Shown: one piece after another, positions 26,434 through 34,488 of the stretch
How the letters are laid out: each line of letters starts with the position of its first letter
Position numbering within the stretch: position 1 is the stretch's first letter
NCBI GenBank assembly: GCA_002238505.1
Contig: MPMM01000023.1
Coordinates: 1-57,644, forward strand
Source of the DNA: SAR202 cluster bacterium bin22
GTDB taxonomy: Bacteria; Chloroflexota; Dehalococcoidia; Lucifugimonadales; UBA3495
Length of the DNA stretch: 57,644 bases
Reading direction: 5' to 3'
The notes under the pieces: model-generated
Seen by the model: only the letters and a program-made list of their open reading frames with translations
Database searches by the model: none
What the model was told of the DNA's origin: nothing
Translations under genes and position numbers: made by a program

Positions 26434-26468
26434 GAGCCAGGGCAGACACACAGGTCTGCCCCTACGGG
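26434..26468. repeat. Dispersed inverted repeat
   Basis: GGGCAGACA, four bases, then GGTCTGCCCC and tacgggagg form a short palindromic element in the gap upstream of the methyltransferase. It resembles the other taggggc-type dispersed repeats in this window. Confidence 0.5.
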
Positions 26469-26507
26469 AGGTTGAGGCTTTTGGGCTGGGGGCAGGGGGA
26501 GATGGTG

Positions 26508-26714
26508 TCACCAGTTGTTGGCCATTACGACCATCAAGAGGGCGAAGATGGCGAGGAAGGCGGCGCCGACCGCCAGGACGCAGCCACATCTCACGCCCTT
26601 GTTACCACCAATTTTCTCGACCAGCCAGACCACTCCCACGACCACCAGGACTAAGAAGCTGGCGATCAGCAGCAGAATCAAAAGCTGGGGTAGTCCGATG
26701 GGGCTAATTCCCAT
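26508..26714 (-). CDS. Small two-TM membrane protein
   Basis: 68 aa with two hydrophobic segments (LPQLLILLLIASFLVLVVVG at about 8-27 and LAVGAAFLAIFALLMVVMAN at about 47-66) joined by a basic loop (EKIGGNKGVRCGC). The function is unknown. No obvious ribosome site precedes the ATG. The codon-consistent hydrophobic pattern is the support. It is divergent from the YCII gene. Confidence 0.5.
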   Translation of the reverse strand: MGISPIGLPQLLILLLIASFLVLVVVGVVWLVEKIGGNKGVRCGCVLAVGAAFLAIFALLMVVMANNW

Positions 26715-26846
26715 GCCGAAATATTATCATAGCCCGGCGCCGGCGCTGTGGTGATGGAATGACTGTGCCTTCGCCCCTTATCGTGTATTATTGCCGGTGT
26801 CCAGCCACTTCATGGAGCTGCGACTATTGCCGGAGGATGGAACATT

Positions 26847-27275
26847 ATGCGCGTAATGGTGCTGGTGAAGGCCACCGTTGACAGCGAGGCCGGGACGATG
26901 CCCTCTACTGAGCTGGTGGAGGCCATGTTCAATTTCAACGAGGAACTGGTAAAGGCCGGAATTATGCAGGGCGGCGATGGCCTGAAACCGTCTGCAGAGG
27001 GGAAGCGGGTTGCTTTTGATGGCGACAGCCGCACGGTAATTGACGGGCCCTTTCCCCACACGTCGGAACTGGTGGCAGGCTACTGGCTGTGGGAAGTTCG
27101 GGACATGGACGAGGCCCTGGAGTGGGCGCGGCGGTGTCCAAATCCCATGCCGAGGCCCAGTGAACTGGAGATTCGCCCCCTGTACGAAATTGCCGACTTT
27201 GGCGATGCCGTGACGCCGGAACAGGCCGAACAGGAAGGGCGGCTGCGGGAAGAGCTGGAGAGACGGCAGGGCTGA
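26847..27275 (+). CDS. YCII-related (DGPF-domain) protein
   Basis: 142 aa, ferredoxin-like fold family. MRVMVLVKATVDSEAG, MFNFNEELVKAGIM, and the DGPF signature in TVIDGPFPHTSELVAGYWLW identify it, with MDEALEWARRCPNP after. DGPF proteins often sit beside ECF sigma factors, but here there is none. The C-terminal tail (AEQEGRLREELERR) is helical. GGAGGATGGAAC precedes the ATG. Its role is unknown. It may form a unit with the next two genes. Confidence 0.88.
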   Translation: MRVMVLVKATVDSEAGTMPSTELVEAMFNFNEELVKAGIMQGGDGLKPSAEGKRVAFDGDSRTVIDGPFPHTSELVAGYWLWEVRDMDEALEWARRCPNPMPRPSELEIRPLYEIADFGDAVTPEQAEQEGRLREELERRQG

Positions 27276-27327
27276 ACCCGTATTCCGGTATTCCGGCACC
27301 GGACATTCTGCTACCTGGAGCAACGCC

Positions 27328-27888
27328 ATGACCACCACGGAACCGCTGCCCCGAGGGGAAATTATCCAGCAACTGGATGGGACGTACGAACTGTTTGCCC
27401 TGCCGGTGGAGGAGGAGACTTTGCGGGGCGTGCTGATGGACTGCCTGGCGGAGTGGGAACACGTGCGCATCGGGATGCTGGTGCCCGGGGCAGTGTGGGA
27501 GATCAAGCCGCCCTGCCAGCCACGGACCGGGTTCCTGGACGGATACCTGACGGTGGACTTCGAGGAGTGGCACCTGCACCTGTGCATCGGGGAGTCGAAG
27601 GCGGCGCCGCCGGAAACGGCAAGGCTGCGGCGCACCGCGCGGGCGGAACTGTACCGGAGGCTCAACCCGGACCACCAGCCGACGTCGTGGGGGTTCCGAC
27701 TGTTCAACGGCGGCGGCCAGCAGCAGATTACGGTCCTGCTGCCCAATCCGCACCTGGACGACCGGCAGAATTACATGGACAGCCCGGACTGGGACCGCCT
27801 GTACTTGTGGGACCGGCTGCGGGAGAAGTACCTGGGCCAGGGAGCGGATTCGGTGGACCGCTCAGCCCCGAGGTTTTTCCATGGCTGA
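27328..27888 (+). CDS. Conserved hypothetical protein overlapping the FhuF-like gene
   Basis: 186 aa, not assigned to a family I can name. Conserved-looking features are LFALPVEEETLRGVLMDCLA, WEIKPPCQPRTGFLDGYL, HLHLCIGESK, WGFRLFNGGGQQQITVLLP and DWDRLYLWDRLREKYLG. No TM or signal is seen. The reading overlaps the next gene by 8 bp, a sign of coupled translation, so a role with the Fe-S/siderophore-type protein is inferred. The start is ATG 27328 with CTGGAG upstream. Confidence 0.75.
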   Translation: MTTTEPLPRGEIIQQLDGTYELFALPVEEETLRGVLMDCLAEWEHVRIGMLVPGAVWEIKPPCQPRTGFLDGYLTVDFEEWHLHLCIGESKAAPPETARLRRTARAELYRRLNPDHQPTSWGFRLFNGGGQQQITVLLPNPHLDDRQNYMDSPDWDRLYLWDRLREKYLGQGADSVDRSAPRFFHG

Positions 27889-28717
27889 CGCGACGCAGGG
27901 AGGCCATCCCCTGGCGGACAGCATGGCCCGGGCAGGCGCGCTGGGCGGTTTCTTTGCTCTGCCCCAGCAGCAAACCGGGGACCCGGACTGGATGACCGCC
28001 CGGGAACTGTTCCAGGGAGATGACCAGCGCCTGGGGGGGCTGGTGGCGGCGTACGGCCAGCGGGCGTGGGACAGCAGCAACCGGCATGTGGCGGGCTCGG
28101 CCTTCCTGGTGGCGTATCTGAGCCGGGTGGTGTTTCCGCTGGTGGGCCAGTACGTGCTGGAGCAGAGGGTTCCGGACGTGTCGCTGGATAACCTGGCCTT
28201 CCACTGGAATGGTGCGGCGATTGACGCCACGGGTCTGGTCCGTTTGAAATTTGCGGCCCTTCCAGATGATGCCGCGGCAGACCATGCAGACGTGGTGGTG
28301 ACTGCCGGTGGGCCCGCCCTGTACGACCAGCTTAAGGCGTGGCTGTTTGAGGACAATCTGGAGCCGGTGATAGAGGCCCTGCGTCGGGCCGCGGGGGCCA
28401 GTGTCAAGGTGTCTTGGAACGCCGCCGCTGCCGCTTTTTCGCAGGCATTGAACCGGCTGTATGCCACGGAAGCCGCCCGAGAGCGGGTGGTCGAGGCAGC
28501 GGAGGCTGTATTTGTTGACCCGGATTCGCCGGTCAGCGGGCAGCTTACGATGGAAGAGTTTGAGCATGGGGAGCGCAGCGGCTTTTTCTCGCGCCGCCGG
28601 GGATGCTGCCTGTGGTGGCGGTCGCCCCGGGCTAACGAATACTGTTCTAACTGCATCCTGCTGCCCAGGGAGGAACAGGACCGGCGGTTCAGGGAGATGC
28701 TGGAAGGGGTGCGGTAA
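27881..28717 (+). CDS. FhuF-like (2Fe-2S) ferric-siderophore reductase family protein
   Basis: 278 aa. The C-terminal cysteine motif Cys242-Cys243-x11-Cys255-x2-Cys258 (RRGCCLWWR, then YCSNC) matches the unusual [2Fe-2S] ligand set of FhuF, which reduces iron in ferric siderophores at the inner membrane. Upstream, SAFLVAYLSRVVFPLVGQYV and LFEDNLEPVIEAL fit the helical FhuF body. It overlaps the previous gene by 8 bp. No siderophore transporter is next to it. The assignment rests mainly on the cysteine motif. Confidence 0.75.
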   Translation: MADATQGGHPLADSMARAGALGGFFALPQQQTGDPDWMTARELFQGDDQRLGGLVAAYGQRAWDSSNRHVAGSAFLVAYLSRVVFPLVGQYVLEQRVPDVSLDNLAFHWNGAAIDATGLVRLKFAALPDDAAADHADVVVTAGGPALYDQLKAWLFEDNLEPVIEALRRAAGASVKVSWNAAAAAFSQALNRLYATEAARERVVEAAEAVFVDPDSPVSGQLTMEEFEHGERSGFFSRRRGCCLWWRSPRANEYCSNCILLPREEQDRRFREMLEGVR

Positions 28718-28918
28718 GGGGGAGAAGAAGGGCAGGCGGCCGGATTTTGTCTCAAGATCACCTGGTGTCATTTTGGTGACTTGCAGGGGCGACCTCTGGA
28801 AGGGTATCAGCCCTTGCCCTGCCTTCTGTCGCAAGGGACAAGGGGATATTGAAAGGGAATCCAGAGTTGCCGAAGGGTTGGCGGGCGCGGGGGCATTAGT
28901 GAAGAGCGAGGTAGTGGC

Positions 28919-29797
28919 ATGACATCGACATCCAGAGCTTTGGAAGGCAGGATAGCCATTGTTACCGGCGCGGCCAGTCCCATTGGCATGGGCCGCTCCA
29001 TAACCACCGGGCTGGTGAGGGCCGGGGCCAGGGTGGCCATGCTGGATATCAACGAGGACTGGCTGGATGAAACGGCCAGCGTAATGCAGGAAATTGGCGG
29101 CGACGATGCGGTGCTGCCAATTGTGGCCGACGTTACCAGTCCGGATTCGGTGGGGCAGGCGGTGGAGCGCACGGTCAACGAGATGGGCGGACTGCACATC
29201 CTGGTGAACAATGCCGGCATCAACCTGCGGTCGGGCGGGTTTACCAACCCGGGAGAAGAGGGCCGCCGGACTGACTTCTGGACGATGGACCCTTCGGGAT
29301 GGCTGCGGGTGATTGCGGTCAATCTCAGCGGGCCCTTCCTGATGTCCCACGCGGTGGCGCCGTACATGATTGAGCAGGGCTTCGGGCGGATTATCAGTGT
29401 CACCACCAGCATGGATACCATGTGGCGCAAGGGCGGCGCGCCCTATGGTCCGTCCAAGGCGGGACACGAGGCGCTGGTGGCGATAATGGCCCAGGATTTG
29501 GAAGGAACCGGGGTTACGGCCAACGTGCTGACCCCGGGCGGGGCCACGGCGACCAACATGGTGATACCGCCGGGCGGGACCAGCGCGCGGACGCTGATAC
29601 AGCCGGAAGTGATGCAGGCTCCGGCAGTGTGGATTGCCTCGGACGAGGCTGGCGACTGGAACGGGCGGCGGATCATTGCCTATTACTGGGACGAGTCGCT
29701 GCCGCTGGAGGAACGGCTGGAGAAGTGCGGGGCGCCGGCGGCGTGGCCGCAGCTTGGGCTGCAGGCGGTGCACCCGGACTGGTACAGCCAGGGGTAG
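28919..29797 (+). CDS. Short-chain dehydrogenase/reductase
   Basis: 292 aa classical SDR. The cofactor motif is VTGAASPIGMGRS, followed by LVNNAGINL. The active site Tyr-x3-Lys is YGPSK, with the preceding Ser in SVTTSMD. DVTSPDSV suggests NAD(H) preference through an upstream Asp (MLDINEDW). The C-terminal extension WIASDEAGDWNGRRIIAYYW is typical of a subgroup with unknown substrates. The ribosome site is GCGAGGT. There is a gap of 201 bp after the FhuF-like gene with nothing else recognised in it. Confidence 0.9.
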   Translation: MTSTSRALEGRIAIVTGAASPIGMGRSITTGLVRAGARVAMLDINEDWLDETASVMQEIGGDDAVLPIVADVTSPDSVGQAVERTVNEMGGLHILVNNAGINLRSGGFTNPGEEGRRTDFWTMDPSGWLRVIAVNLSGPFLMSHAVAPYMIEQGFGRIISVTTSMDTMWRKGGAPYGPSKAGHEALVAIMAQDLEGTGVTANVLTPGGATATNMVIPPGGTSARTLIQPEVMQAPAVWIASDEAGDWNGRRIIAYYWDESLPLEERLEKCGAPAAWPQLGLQAVHPDWYSQG

Positions 29798-29836
29798 AGC
29801 CCGCCGATGGCGCAGTGGTTAAGCGCGGCTCGCCGG

Positions 29837-31258
29837 TCAGGGAACCAGAGGTTCGCCCACCAGCGACCAGTAGGGGACGGCTACCAGGAAGAGGACCGCG
29901 ATGGCGACGGCGGTCATGACCAGGGCCCACCGGAAGATTTCAGGGTTTCGGATGTTGGCCTGCAGGAATATGAAGACAGAGGCGGTCCCCGCTGCGCTGT
30001 AATAGACCAGGGAGTCGCCCACCACCACCACGGCCATGCCGCAGACCAGGGGATTCAGGCCCAGGGCCTCGCCGCTGGCCATAGCCACGGGAATGACGAA
30101 GGCCAGGTAGCCGGCAATGTTGGGCATCAACAGCCGCACCACCGCCGCGCTGACGGCCAGAGCCAGCAGGATCAGGAGGGGACTATCCTGAACGGCGGTA
30201 GTCCCGCTGACCAGGGTCTCCGAGAACCAGCCAGCCGCCCCGGTGACTACGAGGGTATGGGCCAGGGACAGGGATGTGGCGATGACGAAGAAGTTGGTCC
30301 AGCCCAGGTTTCGTTCAAAGTCCTGCCAGGTGAGCAGCCCGATCTTGGGCATCAGGATCAGGACCATGGCGACCAGGGCCGGCACCGCCGGATGCAGCCC
30401 GTGGGCGAAGTCGGTGAACCAGAGCATGGCGGTGGCCAGGACGATGAACCCGGCCCGGTATTCCACTGCATTCACCGGGGTCCGGTCAAGGTCCACGGCG
30501 CTCTGGGAAACGTCCAGCCGGAAGCCGCTGCGGTAGAGCACGAACAGGATGGCGCCGCCAACGATGAGGTTGCAGTAGAAGGGAACACTCATCAGGATGA
30601 ACCAGCCCGTCCAGGAGAAATCGCCCAGCAGGGCCGAGGCGACCACAGGGGTAATGCCCCCGGCCAGCAGGGCCGTTGAACCCAGCCGGTTCATGGTTCC
30701 CAGGGCCATCATCAAGGCCCGGTAGTACTTGTGCTCCTGGGGAATTCCCCAGCGGGCCAGTACCTGGGCGTAGATGTGCACCATGATGGCGCCCCGAGTG
30801 CTGGCGGACGGCAGGGCGAAGGTAAGCAGGGCAAAGGAAAGCAGCATCTGGACGTACAGCAGGCCCGGCTTGCCACCGGCTCCCTTGATCAGAAAGGTGG
30901 CCATCCGCTCGGCGAGCCCCGACCGCTGCACGGCAAGGCCGATGGTGAGGATGCCGATCAGGAAGTAGGAAACGGGCTGGGAAAAGCCGTAAAGTCCCTC
31001 GGTAATCCCGGGTACGGCGCCCACCACCACCAGCAACAGCACCCCCAGCAGGCCGGTTACCGATATGGGAAGGGCCTCGGTGGCCCAGAAAACGACGGCC
31101 AAGGTCATTACCGCCAGGGCCCTCTGCCCTTCGGGAGAGAGGCCCTCGGGAGGCGGCATCAGCAGGATTACGAGGAAAAGCAGGACTCCGGCTCCAATCT
31201 TGACGACGGACAGCCATTCCAGGGAATCCCAGGCGGTGCGAAGTTGTGCGGTAAGCAT
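29837..31258 (-). CDS. SLC13/DASS-family anion permease
   Basis: 473 aa membrane protein with about 11-12 hydrophobic segments. DASS transporters import dicarboxylates, citrate or sulfate with sodium. The signatures are the N-terminal LAVMTLAVVFWATEALPISV and GLAVQRSGLAERMA, the first repeat TFALPSASTRGAIM (an SNT-like motif with an S-x-S-T pattern), and the second repeat LLMPNIAGYLAFVIPVAMA. The substrate cannot be told from sequence. It is convergent to the SDR (39 bp apart). Its promoter region runs into the repeat block. Confidence 0.88.
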   Translation of the reverse strand: MLTAQLRTAWDSLEWLSVVKIGAGVLLFLVILLMPPPEGLSPEGQRALAVMTLAVVFWATEALPISVTGLLGVLLLVVVGAVPGITEGLYGFSQPVSYFLIGILTIGLAVQRSGLAERMATFLIKGAGGKPGLLYVQMLLSFALLTFALPSASTRGAIMVHIYAQVLARWGIPQEHKYYRALMMALGTMNRLGSTALLAGGITPVVASALLGDFSWTGWFILMSVPFYCNLIVGGAILFVLYRSGFRLDVSQSAVDLDRTPVNAVEYRAGFIVLATAMLWFTDFAHGLHPAVPALVAMVLILMPKIGLLTWQDFERNLGWTNFFVIATSLSLAHTLVVTGAAGWFSETLVSGTTAVQDSPLLILLALAVSAAVVRLLMPNIAGYLAFVIPVAMASGEALGLNPLVCGMAVVVVGDSLVYYSAAGTASVFIFLQANIRNPEIFRWALVMTAVAIAVLFLVAVPYWSLVGEPLVP

Positions 31259-31427
31259 AGCGGCGGTTTGCCGGTTGACGGCCCCGTGGCCCTGTTCCGG
31301 CAGGGGACCTGTTGTCTAGTCCTTTCCTGGACCCGTGGACCATGGAAGGTCAGGGGCATTCCGGTAACAATAGCGGTATTGAGGGAAACAGGCAAGGGAT
31401 GGGGTTTTGCGGCGGTGGGTATTGCAG

Positions 31428-31740
31428 TAGTTCGGATTCTCCCCGAACCGTAGGGGCGCACGGCCGTGCGCCCCTACCCGGGCGTCATATCTGGTTCGGC
31501 TACCATAGTCGACAGAATGGCGATGCGCGTCCCACCCTGGTTTTGGTTCCCTTGTAGTGGCTTGTGGCGAGGATTTGAGGCCCTTCGGCTGCGCTCAGGG
31601 CGACATGGTTTGGGCTCAGGGTTACATGGATTGGGGGCTTGGGGCGATGTGGTTTGGATTCCGGCTCAAGGCCGGAATGACGATACAGATTTGCCAGTCA
31701 TGATTTCAAACCTGTTGGCCTACCAGTGTTTGGGTGGCAA
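31428..31740 (+). repeat. Modular repeat unit, copy 1
   Basis: 313-bp unit. Module a is a hairpin with GTTCGG and CCGAAC arms (31430-31447). Module b is a perfect 28-bp palindrome at 31450-31477 with centre CACGGCCGTG. Module c is cttcggctgcgctcaggg near 31582-31600. Module d is an inverted repeat ggattccggctcaaggccgg at 31659-31678. The first 187 bp recur without indels 313 bp downstream. No coding potential was seen. Confidence 0.85.
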
Positions 31741-32010
31741 TAGTTCGGATTCTCCCCGAACCGTAGGGGCGCACGGCCGTGCGCCCCTACCCGGGAGCCA
31801 TGTCTGGTTCGGCTACCATAGTCGACAGAATGGCGATGCGCGTCCCACCCTGGTTTTGGTTCCCTTGTAGGGGCTCGTGGCGAGGATTTGAGGCCCTTCG
31901 GCTGCGCTCAGGGCGACATGGTTTGGGGGTTCAGGGCGACAAGGTTTGAGCGCTTGGGGCGACGTGGGTTGGGGATTCAAGGCGACGTGGTTTTGGGGGT
32001 TCAGGTCCGC
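31741..32010 (+). repeat. Modular repeat unit, copy 2 (tandem)
   Basis: 31741-31927 matches 31428-31614 almost base for base with no indel. Only a few substitutions are seen, such as gggcgtcatatc against gggagccatgtc. After 31927 short gacaaggtttg / gacgtgggttgg / gacgtggtttt near-repeats (about 25 bp each) continue to about 32005, just before the deacetylase gene. Confidence 0.8.
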
Positions 32011-32112
32011 GGGTGCTCTGGCCAGTAGCCCGCTGCAAGACTTGGAGCGCTTCACCCGGAACTGGCTGTCTTCGTGTATATTCGTCTGGTAAAAACCGGG
32101 GGAGAAATTGCC

Positions 32113-33237
32113 ATGCCCAATGCTGCCTTTGTTTACGACGATGCCCTGTCCCAGCACGTCCTGCGGTCCGACCATCCCATGCGTCCCGTGCGCCTGCGGC
32201 TTGCCTACGAATTGCTGTCGGCATACGGGGCTTTTGACGGCGAAACATCCCGTCTCATCAACCCCCGGTCAGCAACGGAGGAGGAACTGGAGTGGGTCCA
32301 TACGCCCCAGTACATCGCGGCAGTCAGGGCGCTGAGTTCCGGCCTTGCCACGGAGCGGCCGGAGAGATTTGGCTTTGCCGCCATGGGGGACAATCCCGTT
32401 TACCCGGGGATGTACGATGCGGCAACCCTGAGTTCGGGGGCAACGCTGGTGGCGGCGGAACTGGTGGCGGCAGGGCGCGTGGACGTGGCATTTTCCATTT
32501 CCGGCGGGCTTCACCACGCCGCGCCCACCCATGCCTCCGGGTTTTGCATCTTTAACGACCCAGCAATTGCCATAAAGTATTTCCTGGAACGGGGAATGCG
32601 GGTGGCCTACGTGGACGTGGATGCCCATCATGGCGACGGCGTACAGGATGTCTTCTACGGCGACGACCGGGCGCTGACCATATCCATCCACGAATCGGGG
32701 AGCTACCTCTTCCCGGGTACGGGCTTTGTTTCGGAATCGGGAACCGGCGAAGGGGCCGGTTATTCGGTGAACATTCCCCTGTATCCCTACACCGAGGATG
32801 AGCCTTACCTGTGGGCCTTCCGCGAGGTGGTCCCGCCCCTTATCCGGGCATTTGCGCCGGATGTGCTGGTAACTCAGCTGGGTATCGACAGCTACCACTC
32901 GGACCCGATAACGCATTTGCAGCTTACATCCCGGGGCTATGTGGACATAATTCGGGAATTTGCCGCGCTGGGCCTGCCCTGGCTGGCATTGGGCGGGGGA
33001 GGTTACGACATAGGCGCCGTGGCCCGCTGCTGGACGCTGGCCTATGGCGTAATGCTGGGTACGGAGTGGCCTGACCGAATCCCCGAGGCGGTAGCCGGTC
33101 AGTACCTGTCACCGAATTTGCGGGACACGGTAGCCCTGGAGGTGCCGGACAACGTGCGGCAGGAGGTAAGGCGGTACGTGGAGGATGGCGTGTCGGAGTT
33201 ACGAAGGGAGGTGCTTTCCCGGCACGGGTTGGGGTAG
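32113..33237 (+). CDS. Histone-deacetylase family protein (AcuC-like)
   Basis: 374 aa. Zn-dependent deacetylases of this family remove acetyl groups from lysines, such as on acetyl-CoA synthetase, or from polyamines. All family motifs are present: GLHHAAPTHASGFCIFND (His-His dyad), DVDAHHGDGVQ (Asp and His metal ligands), TISIHESG, QLGIDSYHSDPITHL (third metal Asp) and LALGGGGYD (catalytic Tyr). The ATG at 32113 follows GGGGAGAAATTGCC and starts at the family N-terminus. An upstream start at 32074 has no ribosome site. The gene stands alone between repeat blocks. AcuC identity is not assured without an acs neighbour. Confidence 0.9.
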   Translation: MPNAAFVYDDALSQHVLRSDHPMRPVRLRLAYELLSAYGAFDGETSRLINPRSATEEELEWVHTPQYIAAVRALSSGLATERPERFGFAAMGDNPVYPGMYDAATLSSGATLVAAELVAAGRVDVAFSISGGLHHAAPTHASGFCIFNDPAIAIKYFLERGMRVAYVDVDAHHGDGVQDVFYGDDRALTISIHESGSYLFPGTGFVSESGTGEGAGYSVNIPLYPYTEDEPYLWAFREVVPPLIRAFAPDVLVTQLGIDSYHSDPITHLQLTSRGYVDIIREFAALGLPWLALGGGGYDIGAVARCWTLAYGVMLGTEWPDRIPEAVAGQYLSPNLRDTVALEVPDNVRQEVRRYVEDGVSELRREVLSRHGLG

Positions 33238-33408
33238 GGGGGATCGTTCCTGCCAGGGGTGGCAACCCAACGGTTTGATTCAGTTGTTGCAGGATCCAAC
33301 TGCATACTCAGGGGAGTAGCGCTTTAAGGAAATTGGCTTCTTGGAGGAATTGGAGAATCTGGACACCGTTCCGCAAGGAAGGTTTTGGACCTGCAACGGG
33401 ACTGTCGG

Positions 33409-33640
33409 CAGGGATTTGAGGCCCTTCGGCTGCGCTCAGGGCGACATGACCTCATTGCAGAGAGGCTGCCCCTTTGGCTGCGTTCAGTGCGACGTGGTTG
33501 GCTTGGTGGGCGAGGTGGCTGGATTCCGGCTTTCGCCGGAAAGACGGTTGGACCCCAATCCATGATTACGATGCTGTTGACGTACTAAACCAAAGCCACG
33601 GTGAACACTACATCGAGGGTACCTGGCATTCGAGTGGTAG
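33409..33640 (+). repeat. Modular repeat unit, second half only
   Basis: This begins at module c (gaggcccttcggctgcgctc) and contains the string gacatgacctcattgcagag, module d (ggattccggctttcgccgga at about 33524-33543) and a tail catgattacgatgctgttga. The same order recurs 393 bp downstream (33803-33985), so the two copies form a tandem of a longer (about 393-bp) version of the unit. Confidence 0.75.
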
Positions 33641-33985
33641 TGGTTCAGATTTTGCCTGAACCGTAGGGGCGCACGGCCGTGCGCCCCTACCCGGTCGCCA
33701 TATAAATTCGGCTACCATAGTCGATAGAAAGGCAATGGACATACCGCCCCGGGGTTGGTTCAGGCAGGCAGCCCGTTCGGTTCCCTGGTAGTGGTTTCCG
33801 GCGAGGATTTGGGGCCCTTCGGCTGCGCTCAGGGCGACATGACCTCATTGTAGAGAGACTACCCCTTTGGCAAGCTCAGGGCGACGTAGTTGGTGGCCAG
33901 GGCGAGACGGCTGGATTCCGGCTTTCGCCGGGAAGACGGTTAAACCCCAAGCCATGATTACAATGCTGTTGAACTACTGGAAATC
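33641..33985 (+). repeat. Modular repeat unit, complete copy
   Basis: All modules are present in order: the hairpin with arms GGTTCAG and CTGAACC (33642-33662), the 28-bp palindrome (33663-33690), module c (33812-33832), a short variant containing tttggcaagctcagggcgac, module d (33913-33935) and the tail catgattacaatgctgttga. Its hairpin arms carry a paired G-C to A-T change relative to copies 1 and 2. The stretch 33238-33408 before the block shows no gene. Confidence 0.8.
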
Positions 33986-34032
33986 AACCGATAACCGCTT
34001 AGAGAGCCCAGCAGGTGGTTAAATTGAAAGGC

Positions 34033-34066
34033 ACAAAAAAGACCGGCCCCTCAAAGGGGCCGGTCC
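34033..34066 (-). terminator. Terminator of the small gene at 34090
   Basis: A GACCGGCCCC stem pairs with GGGGCCGGTC around a TCAAA loop, with TTTTTT following on the minus strand (34035-34040 read as A on the plus strand). A CTTTT on the other side may also make it act bidirectionally. Confidence 0.85.
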
Positions 34067-34089
34067 GCTTTTGGTAATTCAGTTGTGAG

Positions 34090-34371
34090 TTAGTTGACCT
34101 GGTGTTCACCGGACAGGATGTCCCTGGCCGTGTCGCCAACGTTGGACTCCAGGCAATCCCGGAAGGTGCTGTAGATGGACTTCTTGATGGCTTCAATCAT
34201 CCAGGCTTCATAGTCCGGGTCGGTCTGGTAGGTGTTCTTGAGAGCAGTGAGACGCTCCAGCAAGCTCAGGTAATGGTACTGCAGCGGCGTCACAGTCTGC
34301 TGAACACCATCAATGACGAAGGTGTTCTCGGTGTTTATCACTTCCTGCCCCGCACTCTCTGAACCAGTCAT
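34090..34371 (-). CDS. Small hypothetical protein downstream of dnaK
   Basis: 93 aa, unknown. It is acidic and helical: VTPLQYHYLSLLERLTALKN, then DYEAWMIEAIKKSIYSTFRD. No TM is present. It starts at ATG 34371 after AGAGGGGT. It is 117 bp downstream of dnaK on the same strand and has its own terminator at 34033. A good minus-strand -10 (TATAAT, 34441-34446) lies in the gap but the -35 is poor, so it may be read from its own promoter or from the heat-shock operon. Confidence 0.7.
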   Translation of the reverse strand: MTGSESAGQEVINTENTFVIDGVQQTVTPLQYHYLSLLERLTALKNTYQTDPDYEAWMIEAIKKSIYSTFRDCLESNVGDTARDILSGEHQVN

Positions 34372-34488
34372 TTTGTGTACCCCTCTACCAGAATGTCGGA
34401 AAATAGGGCCGAACTATCGGCGCTATTGCATCACATACCTATTATATCAGATTGGCCGGCTCCACGTAGCTTTACCAGCCAGGGAAGT

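Noticed and set aside
27728-29773. 681-residue open frame on the minus strand
   Set aside because: It is antisense to three well-supported genes (unknown protein, FhuF-like, SDR). The sequence is Pro/Arg/His-rich shadow.
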